Positions 18,425-27,325 of a DNA stretch of 64,000 bases are shown in pieces. The stretch covers positions 620,001-684,000 of the forward strand of contig CM000688.1 in the NCBI GenBank assembly GCA_000149225.2, in the 5' to 3' direction. The DNA comes from Lachancea kluyveri NRRL Y-12651 (lineage: Eukaryota > Ascomycota > Saccharomycetes > Saccharomycetales > Saccharomycetaceae). Each line of letters begins with the position of its first letter. Position 1 is the stretch's first letter. Made by a program: the position numbers and the translations under genes. The notes under the pieces are model-generated. The model did not search any database. It was not told the origin of the DNA and was given only the letters and a program-made list of their open reading frames with translations.

Positions 18425-20527
18425 ATGTTCACAAATGTTATTATTGATTACGACAAGCATCCACTATCTGACAAGGTGTTACTGCCGCAAAAAGTGCTCG
18501 GGTCTTTATTAAAGTCCGGGAAAGACGATCTATTCCATTCTTCAAAGCCATTATTATTTGTACTAAGTGTACTTCATCATAAGACAAAGAAGTTATTGTG
18601 TACTTCTGTAGTTGGTGTCAGGGAATTCAGCTTAGAAGACACCGATTCAATTATTCTGCCATGGTCCGTCGCTTACAAATTGGAGCTATGCACAAAATTC
18701 TCTGTCGAGGAAATTTGCATTGAATACAAGTTGTTCAATGAAGTTCCCAATGGTACTTCTATTTCTTTGGAACCTTTAGGCGAGATATTGTGGAAAAATT
18801 TGTTAAAGTCACCTTCGAATTACGTGGACGACACAATTGATATTCCATTCCCTCCAAAATTTACAAAGGACGATTTCTTCTTGAAATCATTCTTAGAAGC
18901 ACGCTTGAACAATTCCATTACTTGTGCTGTATTGAACGACTATTTGCTTATGTCTACAGAAGCTAATGGTGCACCCTCTTCACGGATTTATAAGTTCAAG
19001 ATTCACGACCTGAAGCCTGCTGAGATAGTATGTATAGTTAATACTGATTTGGAATTGGATATTGTCCGATCCGTAAAAATCCCCGTCGATGAAAATGGAA
19101 ATAATATTGGTGAGGGATTGCCAATTAATGAGAGTGCCGACAGCTGCGAAAGGGCTGTTGAATATATTGAAGTGGGAGAAGCAATAAGTGTTTCCACTAG
19201 CGATAACAAGATATTCAAATTGGAATCTTCACACAATTTAGAGCTGCAGATACTAGAAAACGACCTCAGTGAATCGTTTCAACTACTCATTTCTAATTCC
19301 GACACTGTAAATACAGATTCCTTCCTGTTATCGACACTTTCAGGTCTTTCTCATACTTTAAATGGAGACAAAAACACGGATAATTGTATTGACCTACCAG
19401 AACAAGATTCTCTGTACATTTTGCCTCATTTTTTTAGTACTCCAAAGTTGGAATCATACACATTTATGGTTAACGACAAGAACTCTGAAACAAAGCAAAG
19501 AACAGTTTCCCCTGATGAGGTGTGCTGCTCGTATTGCCAGGTAATAATATCAAAATCTGCATATGTGTTACACGAACTGCATTGTTTGCGCAACACGAAA
19601 TTTTGCGATACTTGCAAAAAAAAATATTTGAATTTAAGAACCATACCTGATAAGCACTGGCACTGTACAGAAGAACACTCTACAATTTTTGGCGGTGAGA
19701 CAACCGATTCCAGGGAAATACACGAGAAACTTTACCATGAATGTGTCAGCTGTAGCGCTTGCAAATCTAACTTCAAAAATAGAATTATCCTTGCAATTCA
19801 CAGGCAATCAGAGTGCCCATATGCGAAACAATATTGCCAATTTTGTCACCTTCTAGTTTATAGGGGAGAAAGTACTGTTGAATCAAGATATTACGGGTTG
19901 TCAGCTCACGAGTTGGCATGTGGTGTTAAGACTGTTGAGTGTTATAAGTGTGGGAAGGCTGTGAAGAAGCTGGAACTGACACATCACTTGGAGATGCATC
20001 AATTAGAAAGAAAAACGAGGGGAAGAGCTCAGAATTTCAAACTTTGTACCAATAGAAACTGTTGCAGGGCTATCCCTTCAAGAATAACAACCAACCCATA
20101 TGGATTTTGTGATACATGCTTCGGACCTTTCTACTCTACTGATGACACTAAGAATAGCAACAGGTTTAGAATGAAATTAGAGCGGAAGTACGTTATTCAG
20201 TTATCCAGAGGATGTGGCTTTACTTTTTGCAAGAACCCAGAGTGCAAGTCTTCTGGGCTTACTACATTCAATACTATGGCAGATATACTGGGCTACGTAC
20301 AGCGTGATCTTTTACCCAACGAAGATACTACTGAATACAGTTTTTGGTTGTGTGTTGATGAATCAACGACCAGGAGAAAAATGCTAGCAGACTATTACTG
20401 CGAAGCTTACCCTGTAAAATATGACAAGACGTGGGTTTTCAATGCGGTTTACCAATCTGCTGTTCGAGACATAGACACGTTGGACAACTGGCTGGCGGAA
20501 AATGCTGTTTCGAAAGCAGAGATATAG
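18425..20527 (+). CDS. Ufd1-like domain protein with Cys/His zinc fingers and AZUL-like C-terminus
   Basis: A 700-residue protein for which I recall no S. cerevisiae ortholog. Residues about 1-220 read as a Ufd1-type double-psi beta-barrel: DTDSIILPWSVAYKLEL matches Ufd1's 'VYLPYWMM' strand, GTSISLEPL its 'GTYVKLQPQ' strand, and LEARLNNSITCAVLNDYLLM then LKPAEIVCIVNTDLELDI its later strands. Residues about 366-560 contain closely spaced CxxC and C/H pairs (CCSYCQ, FCDTCKKKY, CSACKSNF, YCQFCHLLV, CYKCGKAVK) like TRAF-type zinc fingers. Near residues 588-628, IQLSRGCGFTFCKNPECKSSG resembles the AZUL zinc finger at the N-terminus of Ube3a-type ligases. Every module points to ubiquitin-linked protein quality control, perhaps as an adaptor. 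It shares a promoter with FES1. The domain reading is moderately sure; the function is inference. Confidence 0.85.
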   Translation: MFTNVIIDYDKHPLSDKVLLPQKVLGSLLKSGKDDLFHSSKPLLFVLSVLHHKTKKLLCTSVVGVREFSLEDTDSIILPWSVAYKLELCTKFSVEEICIEYKLFNEVPNGTSISLEPLGEILWKNLLKSPSNYVDDTIDIPFPPKFTKDDFFLKSFLEARLNNSITCAVLNDYLLMSTEANGAPSSRIYKFKIHDLKPAEIVCIVNTDLELDIVRSVKIPVDENGNNIGEGLPINESADSCERAVEYIEVGEAISVSTSDNKIFKLESSHNLELQILENDLSESFQLLISNSDTVNTDSFLLSTLSGLSHTLNGDKNTDNCIDLPEQDSLYILPHFFSTPKLESYTFMVNDKNSETKQRTVSPDEVCCSYCQVIISKSAYVLHELHCLRNTKFCDTCKKKYLNLRTIPDKHWHCTEEHSTIFGGETTDSREIHEKLYHECVSCSACKSNFKNRIILAIHRQSECPYAKQYCQFCHLLVYRGESTVESRYYGLSAHELACGVKTVECYKCGKAVKKLELTHHLEMHQLERKTRGRAQNFKLCTNRNCCRAIPSRITTNPYGFCDTCFGPFYSTDDTKNSNRFRMKLERKYVIQLSRGCGFTFCKNPECKSSGLTTFNTMADILGYVQRDLLPNEDTTEYSFWLCVDESTTRRKMLADYYCEAYPVKYDKTWVFNAVYQSAVRDIDTLDNWLAENAVSKAEI

Positions 20528-20574
20528 ACATTTCTATTTATACACAGTGCGTGGCAGTTTATACATAACCCAGT

Positions 20575-22689
20575 TCATCGAATTTTTTCACTGTTCTTCT
20601 TTATAAACTCATCTAATTTGTAAACAAAGTCTAATCCAACAGATTTCAATTCGTCAACTTGTTTTCTTGTAGACTTTATTGAGGTAGGAGATAAACTTTC
20701 TTCACTTAGCAATTGTTTTTGCATTTTTGTGAAGTGCTTGCTCACCTCATCACTACACCAGCTGACTAAGGTAGACGAGAGTTTTCTTTCTAGGCCCTGG
20801 AAAAGCTCCTGAAAGTTTAGTACTACCTTTTTCAACGTTTGGAACCTGATTATAGCAATTTGAGTGATGTAATTGGTAGAGTTCTCAAATGCGTTGATTT
20901 GCAGAATCAAATCTTGGATATAATTAGATCTGTTTGTTAGGAATAGCTCAAGCGCAGCTTCTGGCAGGTCCAGGGAAATCATGCTTTTGATGCATTCGTT
21001 TAACTTGCACATATCGTAGTGCTCAGTAGTAAGGATGTGCGAAAGCTTGTCTGCAATAATCTGACGTCTTTGACCGACCTTTAATAATAACAGATCGTGT
21101 AACATAACTTCTTCGCTGTCGACTTTATCAGCGAGTTTTGTCAATGCCTCCTCGACATGCTTTATTCTGACAATTCCTCCTTGGAAATTTAATCTGGAAA
21201 TCTGAATATCCAATTCTTCAATTTGATCATCCAATTGCTTCAGTTGATTAGGTATTCTGCTCACATCTCTAGAGATGGATCGAGAATGCATAGACATAGT
21301 GATGTTTTGCAGTAAATATTGGTCATTTCTGCTGATAGCCGAAGGTGTCGATAGAGCATTTCCCAAACTTGTCTTTCTACCGTGGCCCTTAATTGGGCTT
21401 GCTGTACTATCTTTGATTGGGGTTTGTTGGGTGTTTTGCAAGTAGGTGAAGGAGTCCTTTATCTTCTTGGCATTCTCTTCTTCTGCTTGAAAAATATCCC
21501 TCAAGTCGTCTTTTGCCTTCCGGACCACATCCAATAACTTCTCGTATCCATCTGACTTTCTTGCTTGATATAAACAATGGTTACGGTTCCCGAAATTGAA
21601 CGCCAGCCTTAGATCACTTTGAGGAGTTACTGTCACATCCCTTAATGGCGCGCATTGACTCACAATTAACTCATTGGACAAATTATTTGAGCTCAAACCT
21701 GACTGTTTTGTCTGGCTCTTGACTGCAACAAGAACCATGTCGTTTAGAATGAACATATGAACGTTCTGCATCAGTTTCAAGGTAGCGGCATTGATTTCGT
21801 ACCAGTCACTACTTTCCATGAGGATGTGGCGGCCAGGAGTTGGTGCCATTAGTTTTTGTGCACCCTCGACAGATTTAAACAGGGTATTTAGCTCATTAGC
21901 CCACATTCTTTCTAACATAAACACACTTGTGCGATCCTTTTTTACAGTGGACGATGTCTTCGCTGGTGGTAGCAAGCCAGAAGAAGATGCAGCAGTACTG
22001 GGGAGGCTCTTTCTACGTTCGTTGTTTTCTAGCTGCAAACGCTTTTCAGCCATCACTTTAAATTGTTTCGTGGCCTCTTTCAACTCATTTATACTGCCCC
22101 GTAATTGCCTCAATTCGCTAGTTGCAGAGCCCAGCTCTTTATTGACCAGAAGTATTTCTTGGTATGATTTGTTTATATTTTGTTTAATTTCATCGTTAAC
22201 CTCCAAAGAAAGGTCGTTTAAGCTCGAGGTAAACTGGTCGATTTCGACGGCACTTGCATCGCTCAAAGTTTCATTGACGAATTGTTTCGCTTGGAATAGG
22301 GGATCAGATAACACCTCTCTTAGAGAGTTTACTGCATAAATAGCATTTTTTTTCCTTTTAGGAAGCTCTGCGGGCTGCAACAGTCCTCGATCTTCGGAAG
22401 AAATTGCTTGAGGTGCAATATCCATGCTAGGTAAAGGTGCGCTGTAGTCGAGCTTAGGAGGTACATATTTAGGATTATGAACGGACAACCTTCTCTGCAT
22501 GGACGTTGCGACTTTCTTTCTTTCATTCACATCAATGGTGGGTAAGTGAGAGTAACCAGACGGAACTTTCAAATCACTGTAGGGGTTCGATTTGAATTTG
22601 GTTGGAGATTGAGAGACACTCTTGGTTTTTGCAGGAGAAGACAACTGTTTCCAGTTGTTTCTTGCTTTTCTTAATGAGAAGTCAACCAT
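20575..22689 (-). CDS. EXO84: EXO84, exocyst complex subunit
   Basis: A 704-residue protein (753 in S. cerevisiae) beginning MVDFSLRKARNNWKQLS. A disordered N-terminus is followed by a coiled-coil of about residues 150-225, with heptads such as LLVNKELGSATSELRQLRGSI. A PH-like domain lies at about residues 290-400, from HILMESSDWYEIN through MFILNDMVLVAVK, and a helical C-terminal cullin-repeat-like domain completes it. Exo84 is an exocyst subunit for vesicle tethering at sites of growth; the S. cerevisiae protein is also reported to affect spliceosome assembly. It is convergent with the Ufd1-like gene (47 bases apart) and divergent from SIF2 (174 bases). Confidence 0.95.
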   Translation of the reverse strand: MVDFSLRKARNNWKQLSSPAKTKSVSQSPTKFKSNPYSDLKVPSGYSHLPTIDVNERKKVATSMQRRLSVHNPKYVPPKLDYSAPLPSMDIAPQAISSEDRGLLQPAELPKRKKNAIYAVNSLREVLSDPLFQAKQFVNETLSDASAVEIDQFTSSLNDLSLEVNDEIKQNINKSYQEILLVNKELGSATSELRQLRGSINELKEATKQFKVMAEKRLQLENNERRKSLPSTAASSSGLLPPAKTSSTVKKDRTSVFMLERMWANELNTLFKSVEGAQKLMAPTPGRHILMESSDWYEINAATLKLMQNVHMFILNDMVLVAVKSQTKQSGLSSNNLSNELIVSQCAPLRDVTVTPQSDLRLAFNFGNRNHCLYQARKSDGYEKLLDVVRKAKDDLRDIFQAEEENAKKIKDSFTYLQNTQQTPIKDSTASPIKGHGRKTSLGNALSTPSAISRNDQYLLQNITMSMHSRSISRDVSRIPNQLKQLDDQIEELDIQISRLNFQGGIVRIKHVEEALTKLADKVDSEEVMLHDLLLLKVGQRRQIIADKLSHILTTEHYDMCKLNECIKSMISLDLPEAALELFLTNRSNYIQDLILQINAFENSTNYITQIAIIRFQTLKKVVLNFQELFQGLERKLSSTLVSWCSDEVSKHFTKMQKQLLSEESLSPTSIKSTRKQVDELKSVGLDFVYKLDEFIKKNSEKIR

Positions 22690-22863
22690 TGTTAACTCCT
22701 TGATTTCTATATCTTAGACGTTTCCTTTTAGGTAAGCCCGCGTTACTTGGTCTTTTCCTTCTTTGTTAGTGTTTTTTACATAGAACAAATACAGTCTTGA
22801 AAAAACTTAATATCAACAAGTTGGGTGGAAACCAAAAGTCAAAGCACAAGTGTGAACAAAACA

Positions 22864-24393
22864 ATGAGTTTAACGAGTGAGGAGCTCAACTACTTAATCT
22901 GGCGATACTTACAGGAGACCGGCCATGAAGTAACTGCACTTGCTCTACAAGAAGAGAGCAGGGTACTGGAGTTCGATGAGAAATTTAGAGAACATATCCC
23001 ATTGGGTTGTTTGGTGAACTTTGTACAAAGAGGTATCCTATACACCGAAAGCGACTTGCTTGTAAGATATGATGGAGAGGTTACCCCAATCGACCCCAGC
23101 CACTACTCTGAAAACTTCAATCTAGTTCAAGCTCTAGAAGTGGATAAAAACAAGTACCCGGATCTCGTCGCAAAGGGCAGATTTGCCTTAGAGAACGATC
23201 AAAGCTGGGAAGAACAGCATACTGATGAGCCGTTCGAAGAGAATTTGAATGGAGAAGTTTCACCTGATTTTATTAAGACACTACAAGCAGTACATCTGTT
23301 TCCTTCGAGTACTATTTCGCAGTGGAACCCAAAACTATTTGACTTTTTTGCTTGGGGAGGGAGAGACTCTACGGCTAAAGTAGTGAAGTTTGAGTGCAAT
23401 AGTGGTAAACTTGCAGTTCTTGATACAATCACTCTACAGCACCCATTTGCATTGAGCATTGCTTCAGAAAACTCCAAAACTACCAACGAAGTTACTTGTC
23501 TATCCTGGTCACCTTCTGGGGAGAGCTTAATAACCGGTGTCGAAAATGGCGAACTCAGAATGTGGTCATTCCGGGGGATACTTCAAAATGTTTTCAACTT
23601 TCACCGGTCTCCTGTAGTTTCGATTGAATGGAATGCCGACTCTACTCATGTGTTAACGTCTGACGTAGATAACATTACTATTGTCTGGAACGCCTTGACA
23701 GGCACTGCATTACAACACTTTGATTTAAAAGATACTACCGGTAATGAAAGTCTAGGGATCGATGTCGAGTGGATAGAAACGGACAAGTTTGTGATACCAG
23801 GGTTACAGGGTAGCATTTTAGTCTTCTCGATTGGCGAGAGTAAACCAATAGGAAAATTGGTAGGACATACTAAGACTCTAACAGTGTTGTGCTATAATTC
23901 AGATAACAAGTTGTTGCTAAGTGCCTCTGATGATAAAACGTTAAGGACATGGCGTGGTGGTAACGCTAACTCCTCCAACTGTTTCTACGGACACACTCAG
24001 AGTATAACATACGCAGATTGGCTAGATGATGACCGTCTGATATCCACCTCCATGGATGGCTCGGTCCGCGTCTGGTCGGTAAAGCAGAATGCTCTAGTTG
24101 GTCTATCTGTAGTTGACGGTGTACCAATTTTTTGTGGAACACTGTCTTCGGATAAACAAAAGTTTGCCACCGGTACATTAGATGGTGAAGTTTCTGTTTA
24201 TAATGTCAAAAAATTATTAGAGGTTCTGGATGCAGATGAAAAACCTATAGGGCCTGTAAGAATTCCAACCATCGGTGACTATCAGTCTACTAAAGAGGGT
24301 AGCTATGTATCAGATCTATCATGGGACAAAGACGGCACTAATATAGCGGTATCTTATTCCCTCGAAGAAAGCTCCATATTATCATTGACTTAG
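22864..24393 (+). CDS. SIF2: SIF2, WD40 subunit of the Set3 histone deacetylase complex
   Basis: A 509-residue protein (535 in S. cerevisiae) from the ATG at 22864. In-frame codons from 22825 lack an ATG start. The N-terminal LisH motif (SLTSEELNYLIWRYLQETGHEVTA, about residues 2-36) mediates tetramerisation. The rest is an eight-bladed WD40 propeller, with VTCLSWSPSGESLITGVENGELRMWS and LLLSASDDKTLRTW as clear repeats. Sif2 is the yeast relative of TBL1 and belongs to the Set3 complex, which represses sporulation genes and modulates silencing. It is notable next to SMK1 and Rxt2 in a region rich in chromatin and sporulation genes, but I attach no functional meaning to that. Confidence 0.95.
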   Translation: MSLTSEELNYLIWRYLQETGHEVTALALQEESRVLEFDEKFREHIPLGCLVNFVQRGILYTESDLLVRYDGEVTPIDPSHYSENFNLVQALEVDKNKYPDLVAKGRFALENDQSWEEQHTDEPFEENLNGEVSPDFIKTLQAVHLFPSSTISQWNPKLFDFFAWGGRDSTAKVVKFECNSGKLAVLDTITLQHPFALSIASENSKTTNEVTCLSWSPSGESLITGVENGELRMWSFRGILQNVFNFHRSPVVSIEWNADSTHVLTSDVDNITIVWNALTGTALQHFDLKDTTGNESLGIDVEWIETDKFVIPGLQGSILVFSIGESKPIGKLVGHTKTLTVLCYNSDNKLLLSASDDKTLRTWRGGNANSSNCFYGHTQSITYADWLDDDRLISTSMDGSVRVWSVKQNALVGLSVVDGVPIFCGTLSSDKQKFATGTLDGEVSVYNVKKLLEVLDADEKPIGPVRIPTIGDYQSTKEGSYVSDLSWDKDGTNIAVSYSLEESSILSLT

Positions 24394-24554
24394 GGTATAT
24401 TCTATGTATAAGTAAGTATTGTGAAATAAAGTCTCATGTTGTAACCATTATTTCATAACCAAAAAAAAAAAAAGTTCCAGGGTCCCCGTTGGAAAATACT
24501 ACTTCATAGCTGATACAAGGCGTAGAAACACAAGAAAAGTAGTAGAAGGCAGTA

Positions 24555-25592
24555 ATGGATGCTATTTCTGATTCTACATTCCAGAATACCAAGTCCAAGA
24601 CTTCAATAACGGAAGAGAATCCCTCTCTTTTGACAGTGGTTGTCGATACTACACCAAAACTATGGGCAGAGCTGGATAAAGAAAGCAACAGTAAGGGAAA
24701 CTTGATCAGTGCTTTGCAGTCCCTGATAGTATTCTTAAACGCACACTTGGCTTTTAACAATTCTAATCAAGTCGCTGTGATTGCAGCCCACTCCACTGGC
24801 TTAAAGTATCTGTACCCAAAAACTGCTACAACTGAAGGCACTGGGGCATCTTCGTCGTCTGTAGTATCAGGAAGGAAAGACTTGTCTATCATCAACAATG
24901 ATATGTATAGACAGTTTAGAAATGTTGACGAGACTGTCGTGGAGGAACTTTATAAACTATTTCAACAAGAAAAGGAAGAGAATAACTCTACATCGAACGG
25001 AGTTGGTAGGAGTACTTTGTCGGGTGCAATTTCTGCAGGGCTCACATATATCAACAGGGTTAACAAGGAGAACGAAAATATCACCCTCAAATCCAGGTTA
25101 CTGGTTACGACATGCGGTAGCAGTGGTGGTAGAGATGAAATTTTCCAGTATATTCCAATTATGAATTGCATTTTCACCGCAACGAAAATGAAGTGCCCCA
25201 TTGACGTGGTTAAAATCGGAGGCGTCCAAGAATCTACTTTTCTGCAACAGGCTACTGATGCTACTAATGGAGTCTACTTGCACGTGGATTCTACGGAAGG
25301 ATTGATCCAGTACCTATGTACTGCAATGTTCATTGATCCCTCTTTAAGACACGTTATCGTAAAGCCAAACCAGGGCTCGGTAGACTTCAGGACTTCATGT
25401 TTTCTGACGGGTAGGGTCGTGGCTGTTGGTTTCGTTTGCAGTGTCTGTTTATGCGTCTTGTCAATTATTCCGCCAGGTAACAAGTGTCCAGCCTGTGACG
25501 CAGAATTTGATGAGCGTGTTATTACAAAACTCAAAAGAAAACCAGTCGTTCCTGGTATGGTTAGAAAGAAGAAAAAAGTAAGTAAATCTTAG
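24555..25592 (+). CDS. TFB4: TFB4, subunit of TFIIH core
   Basis: A 345-residue protein (338 in S. cerevisiae). It has a von Willebrand A-like fold starting at LLTVVVDTTPKLWAEL and a C-terminal zinc-binding cluster at about residues 295-316 (CSVCLCVLSII then CPACDAEFD), followed by a basic tail. Tfb4 is the p34 homolog that pairs with Ssl1 in the TFIIH core, used in transcription initiation and nucleotide-excision repair. The gene is convergent with the ZNF511-like gene, and the two coding regions overlap by four bases (25589-25592), so each stop codon lies inside the other gene's end. Confidence 0.95.
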   Translation: MDAISDSTFQNTKSKTSITEENPSLLTVVVDTTPKLWAELDKESNSKGNLISALQSLIVFLNAHLAFNNSNQVAVIAAHSTGLKYLYPKTATTEGTGASSSSVVSGRKDLSIINNDMYRQFRNVDETVVEELYKLFQQEKEENNSTSNGVGRSTLSGAISAGLTYINRVNKENENITLKSRLLVTTCGSSGGRDEIFQYIPIMNCIFTATKMKCPIDVVKIGGVQESTFLQQATDATNGVYLHVDSTEGLIQYLCTAMFIDPSLRHVIVKPNQGSVDFRTSCFLTGRVVAVGFVCSVCLCVLSIIPPGNKCPACDAEFDERVITKLKRKPVVPGMVRKKKKVSKS

Positions 25593-25966
25593 AGCGAACA
25601 ACCATTATATATTACATCAAAATGGTAACAATCCGGATAATAATGCACATCTTTTAAATGTAGAATACGATCTTTATGAGAACTAAATTTGGTGTTGCAA
25701 GTAGCTTCAAAGCATTGTACCATTGTATCACTCCTAAAATCGTTATGGCATTCTTCTAGATGCAACTCTAGCATGTATCCACTTCCAAAGTTTTTCTGAC
25801 AGCTAATACAAATATGGTCGTGGAATTGATCAACATGTGAAGGATATAGTTCTATCGGTACGTAAGTGCCATTGCAAGGTAGTTCATTACAGATTATACC
25901 ATCGCCTTTGCTAGATAGAGGTACACAAGTTCTGTCACCCTGGCTCTCCTGTAGTGATCTCTTCAT
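25589..25966 (-). CDS. ZNF511-family C2H2 zinc-finger protein
   Basis: A 125-residue protein from the ATG at 25966. The frame stays open further upstream to 26203, but that overlaps the BRR1 coding region and is not protein-like. It carries two or three C2H2 fingers: CISCQKNFGSGYMLELHLEECH (about residues 52-73), then CFEATCNTKFSSHKDRILHLKDVHYYPDCYHFD. The adjacent 'MLELHLEECHNDF' and the 'H..YP...HFD' ending are the signature of the ZNF511 family, which has members in S. pombe and animals; I recall none in S. cerevisiae. The cellular role is unknown. It overlaps the TFB4 end by four bases and is divergent from BRR1 across only 80 bases. Confidence 0.8.
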   Translation of the reverse strand: MKRSLQESQGDRTCVPLSSKGDGIICNELPCNGTYVPIELYPSHVDQFHDHICISCQKNFGSGYMLELHLEECHNDFRSDTMVQCFEATCNTKFSSHKDRILHLKDVHYYPDCYHFDVIYNGCSL

Positions 25967-26046
25967 TTTTTGCCGAGCAAGAGCCCAGTTTGAAAAGAGA
26001 TTTGACAACTTCTCTACACATCTAAATTTCAGCAAGACAACGACCG

Positions 26047-27114
26047 ATGAGAAAGAAAATTGCCGGTAAAAGGGCACGAATTGAGACGCAGTCAACGGAT
26101 CCTGTATTCGGTCAAAGCAGAGCCTTTGCTTTAAACGGGACGTTGGTAAATCCGGATGCAGTGTCGTACTTAAACAGTGTGAGAAAAGAAGCGCTAAGAA
26201 CATCAGCTATTGATGTAACCAGGTCTGTTGACGTCAAAAAAACGAGAGCTCAAAGCCATAACACCGACTTTTACGACGAAGAGCCAATACTAAATCGGGA
26301 ACTGATTAAGTTTAACAGGAAAAGTAACCAACTACTGCAATGGTTTCTGGAATTGAGAGAACATCTCGTTGAGCAGAGGCTTGAGGACAGTAGAGAGCAA
26401 CAGGAGAATGCACAGGAATTTAGTGGTTATGACATCGAAACTTTGAACCTGTTGGTTCACTACTTCAAGAATTATCTAAGGGGCAGAGATAACAAAGACG
26501 ATACAGTTGTCGAGTTGTTATTAGAAATATTGAAGGATTTCCCTAGTATTAAGGAAGACCAGTCACTGGCCATCGATGAAGCATGGGCAGAAAAATTACT
26601 TGACCAATTAAGGTCCAAAACCGTTAATAACGTGGAAGAGCTCAAGGAAGCAATAAATAAACCGGCCAAGGCCTCCGTAGAATTTCCGAAGAACGCCAAG
26701 GGATGGCATTCACATATTAACAAAAACGAACCATCTTCGAAAGTTTTTACAAGGCTTACGTTAGACCAAAAGCTAAAACTCATTGGCTATATGACACAAT
26801 GGCTAAATCACACTGTAGGGGATCAAAGTAATGCTCGACAAATTTCTCAATGGTGCCTATACACTTTACTGTCAATACCAGAATACTTGCCAGCCCCGCA
26901 TATAAGTATCTTACGGGAATTAGGGAAGAAAGCTAAACAACTCAAGCTGAGATCCTGCCAGGAGAACATAGCACTACTACCATTAACCGTATCGTCAGAG
27001 ATGATTGGTAAATACACTACTGATAGCACCGTACCTCAAGAGAGTTCGATAACAGACCTTGTACTAGTGGTTGTCAGTAAAATATATGGACAAAGAGACC
27101 TGGTAGAATGGTAA
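26047..27114 (+). CDS. BRR1: BRR1, snRNP biogenesis factor (Gemin2-like)
   Basis: A 355-residue protein (341 in S. cerevisiae). The N-terminal block DPVFGQSRAFALNGTLVNPDA and SVRKEALRT matches Brr1, the yeast relative of metazoan Gemin2/SIP1. It promotes assembly of spliceosomal small nuclear ribonucleoproteins. The C-terminal signature IYGQRDLVEW resembles the end of the S. cerevisiae protein. In S. cerevisiae this is YPR057W, directly after TFB4 (YPR056W); here the zinc-finger gene sits between them. Confidence 0.9.
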   Translation: MRKKIAGKRARIETQSTDPVFGQSRAFALNGTLVNPDAVSYLNSVRKEALRTSAIDVTRSVDVKKTRAQSHNTDFYDEEPILNRELIKFNRKSNQLLQWFLELREHLVEQRLEDSREQQENAQEFSGYDIETLNLLVHYFKNYLRGRDNKDDTVVELLLEILKDFPSIKEDQSLAIDEAWAEKLLDQLRSKTVNNVEELKEAINKPAKASVEFPKNAKGWHSHINKNEPSSKVFTRLTLDQKLKLIGYMTQWLNHTVGDQSNARQISQWCLYTLLSIPEYLPAPHISILRELGKKAKQLKLRSCQENIALLPLTVSSEMIGKYTTDSTVPQESSITDLVLVVVSKIYGQRDLVEW

Positions 27115-27325
27115 CCCATATTTACCACTCACCGTCTTGACGAGAACTCATAATATTTGGCGCTTTCTTTGTTTTTTTGTTTTTTTTGAGAGTACAGTTT
27201 TGCATTTCAACGAGAAAGCAAGGTTGTTTTTTTTTTTCGCCTGAGGACAAGAGCCGATGAGGAAGGAACAATAGCGCAAACAAAATAACTTATCAAATCC
27301 AGCTAACCGTGCTGCTCATACCGTG

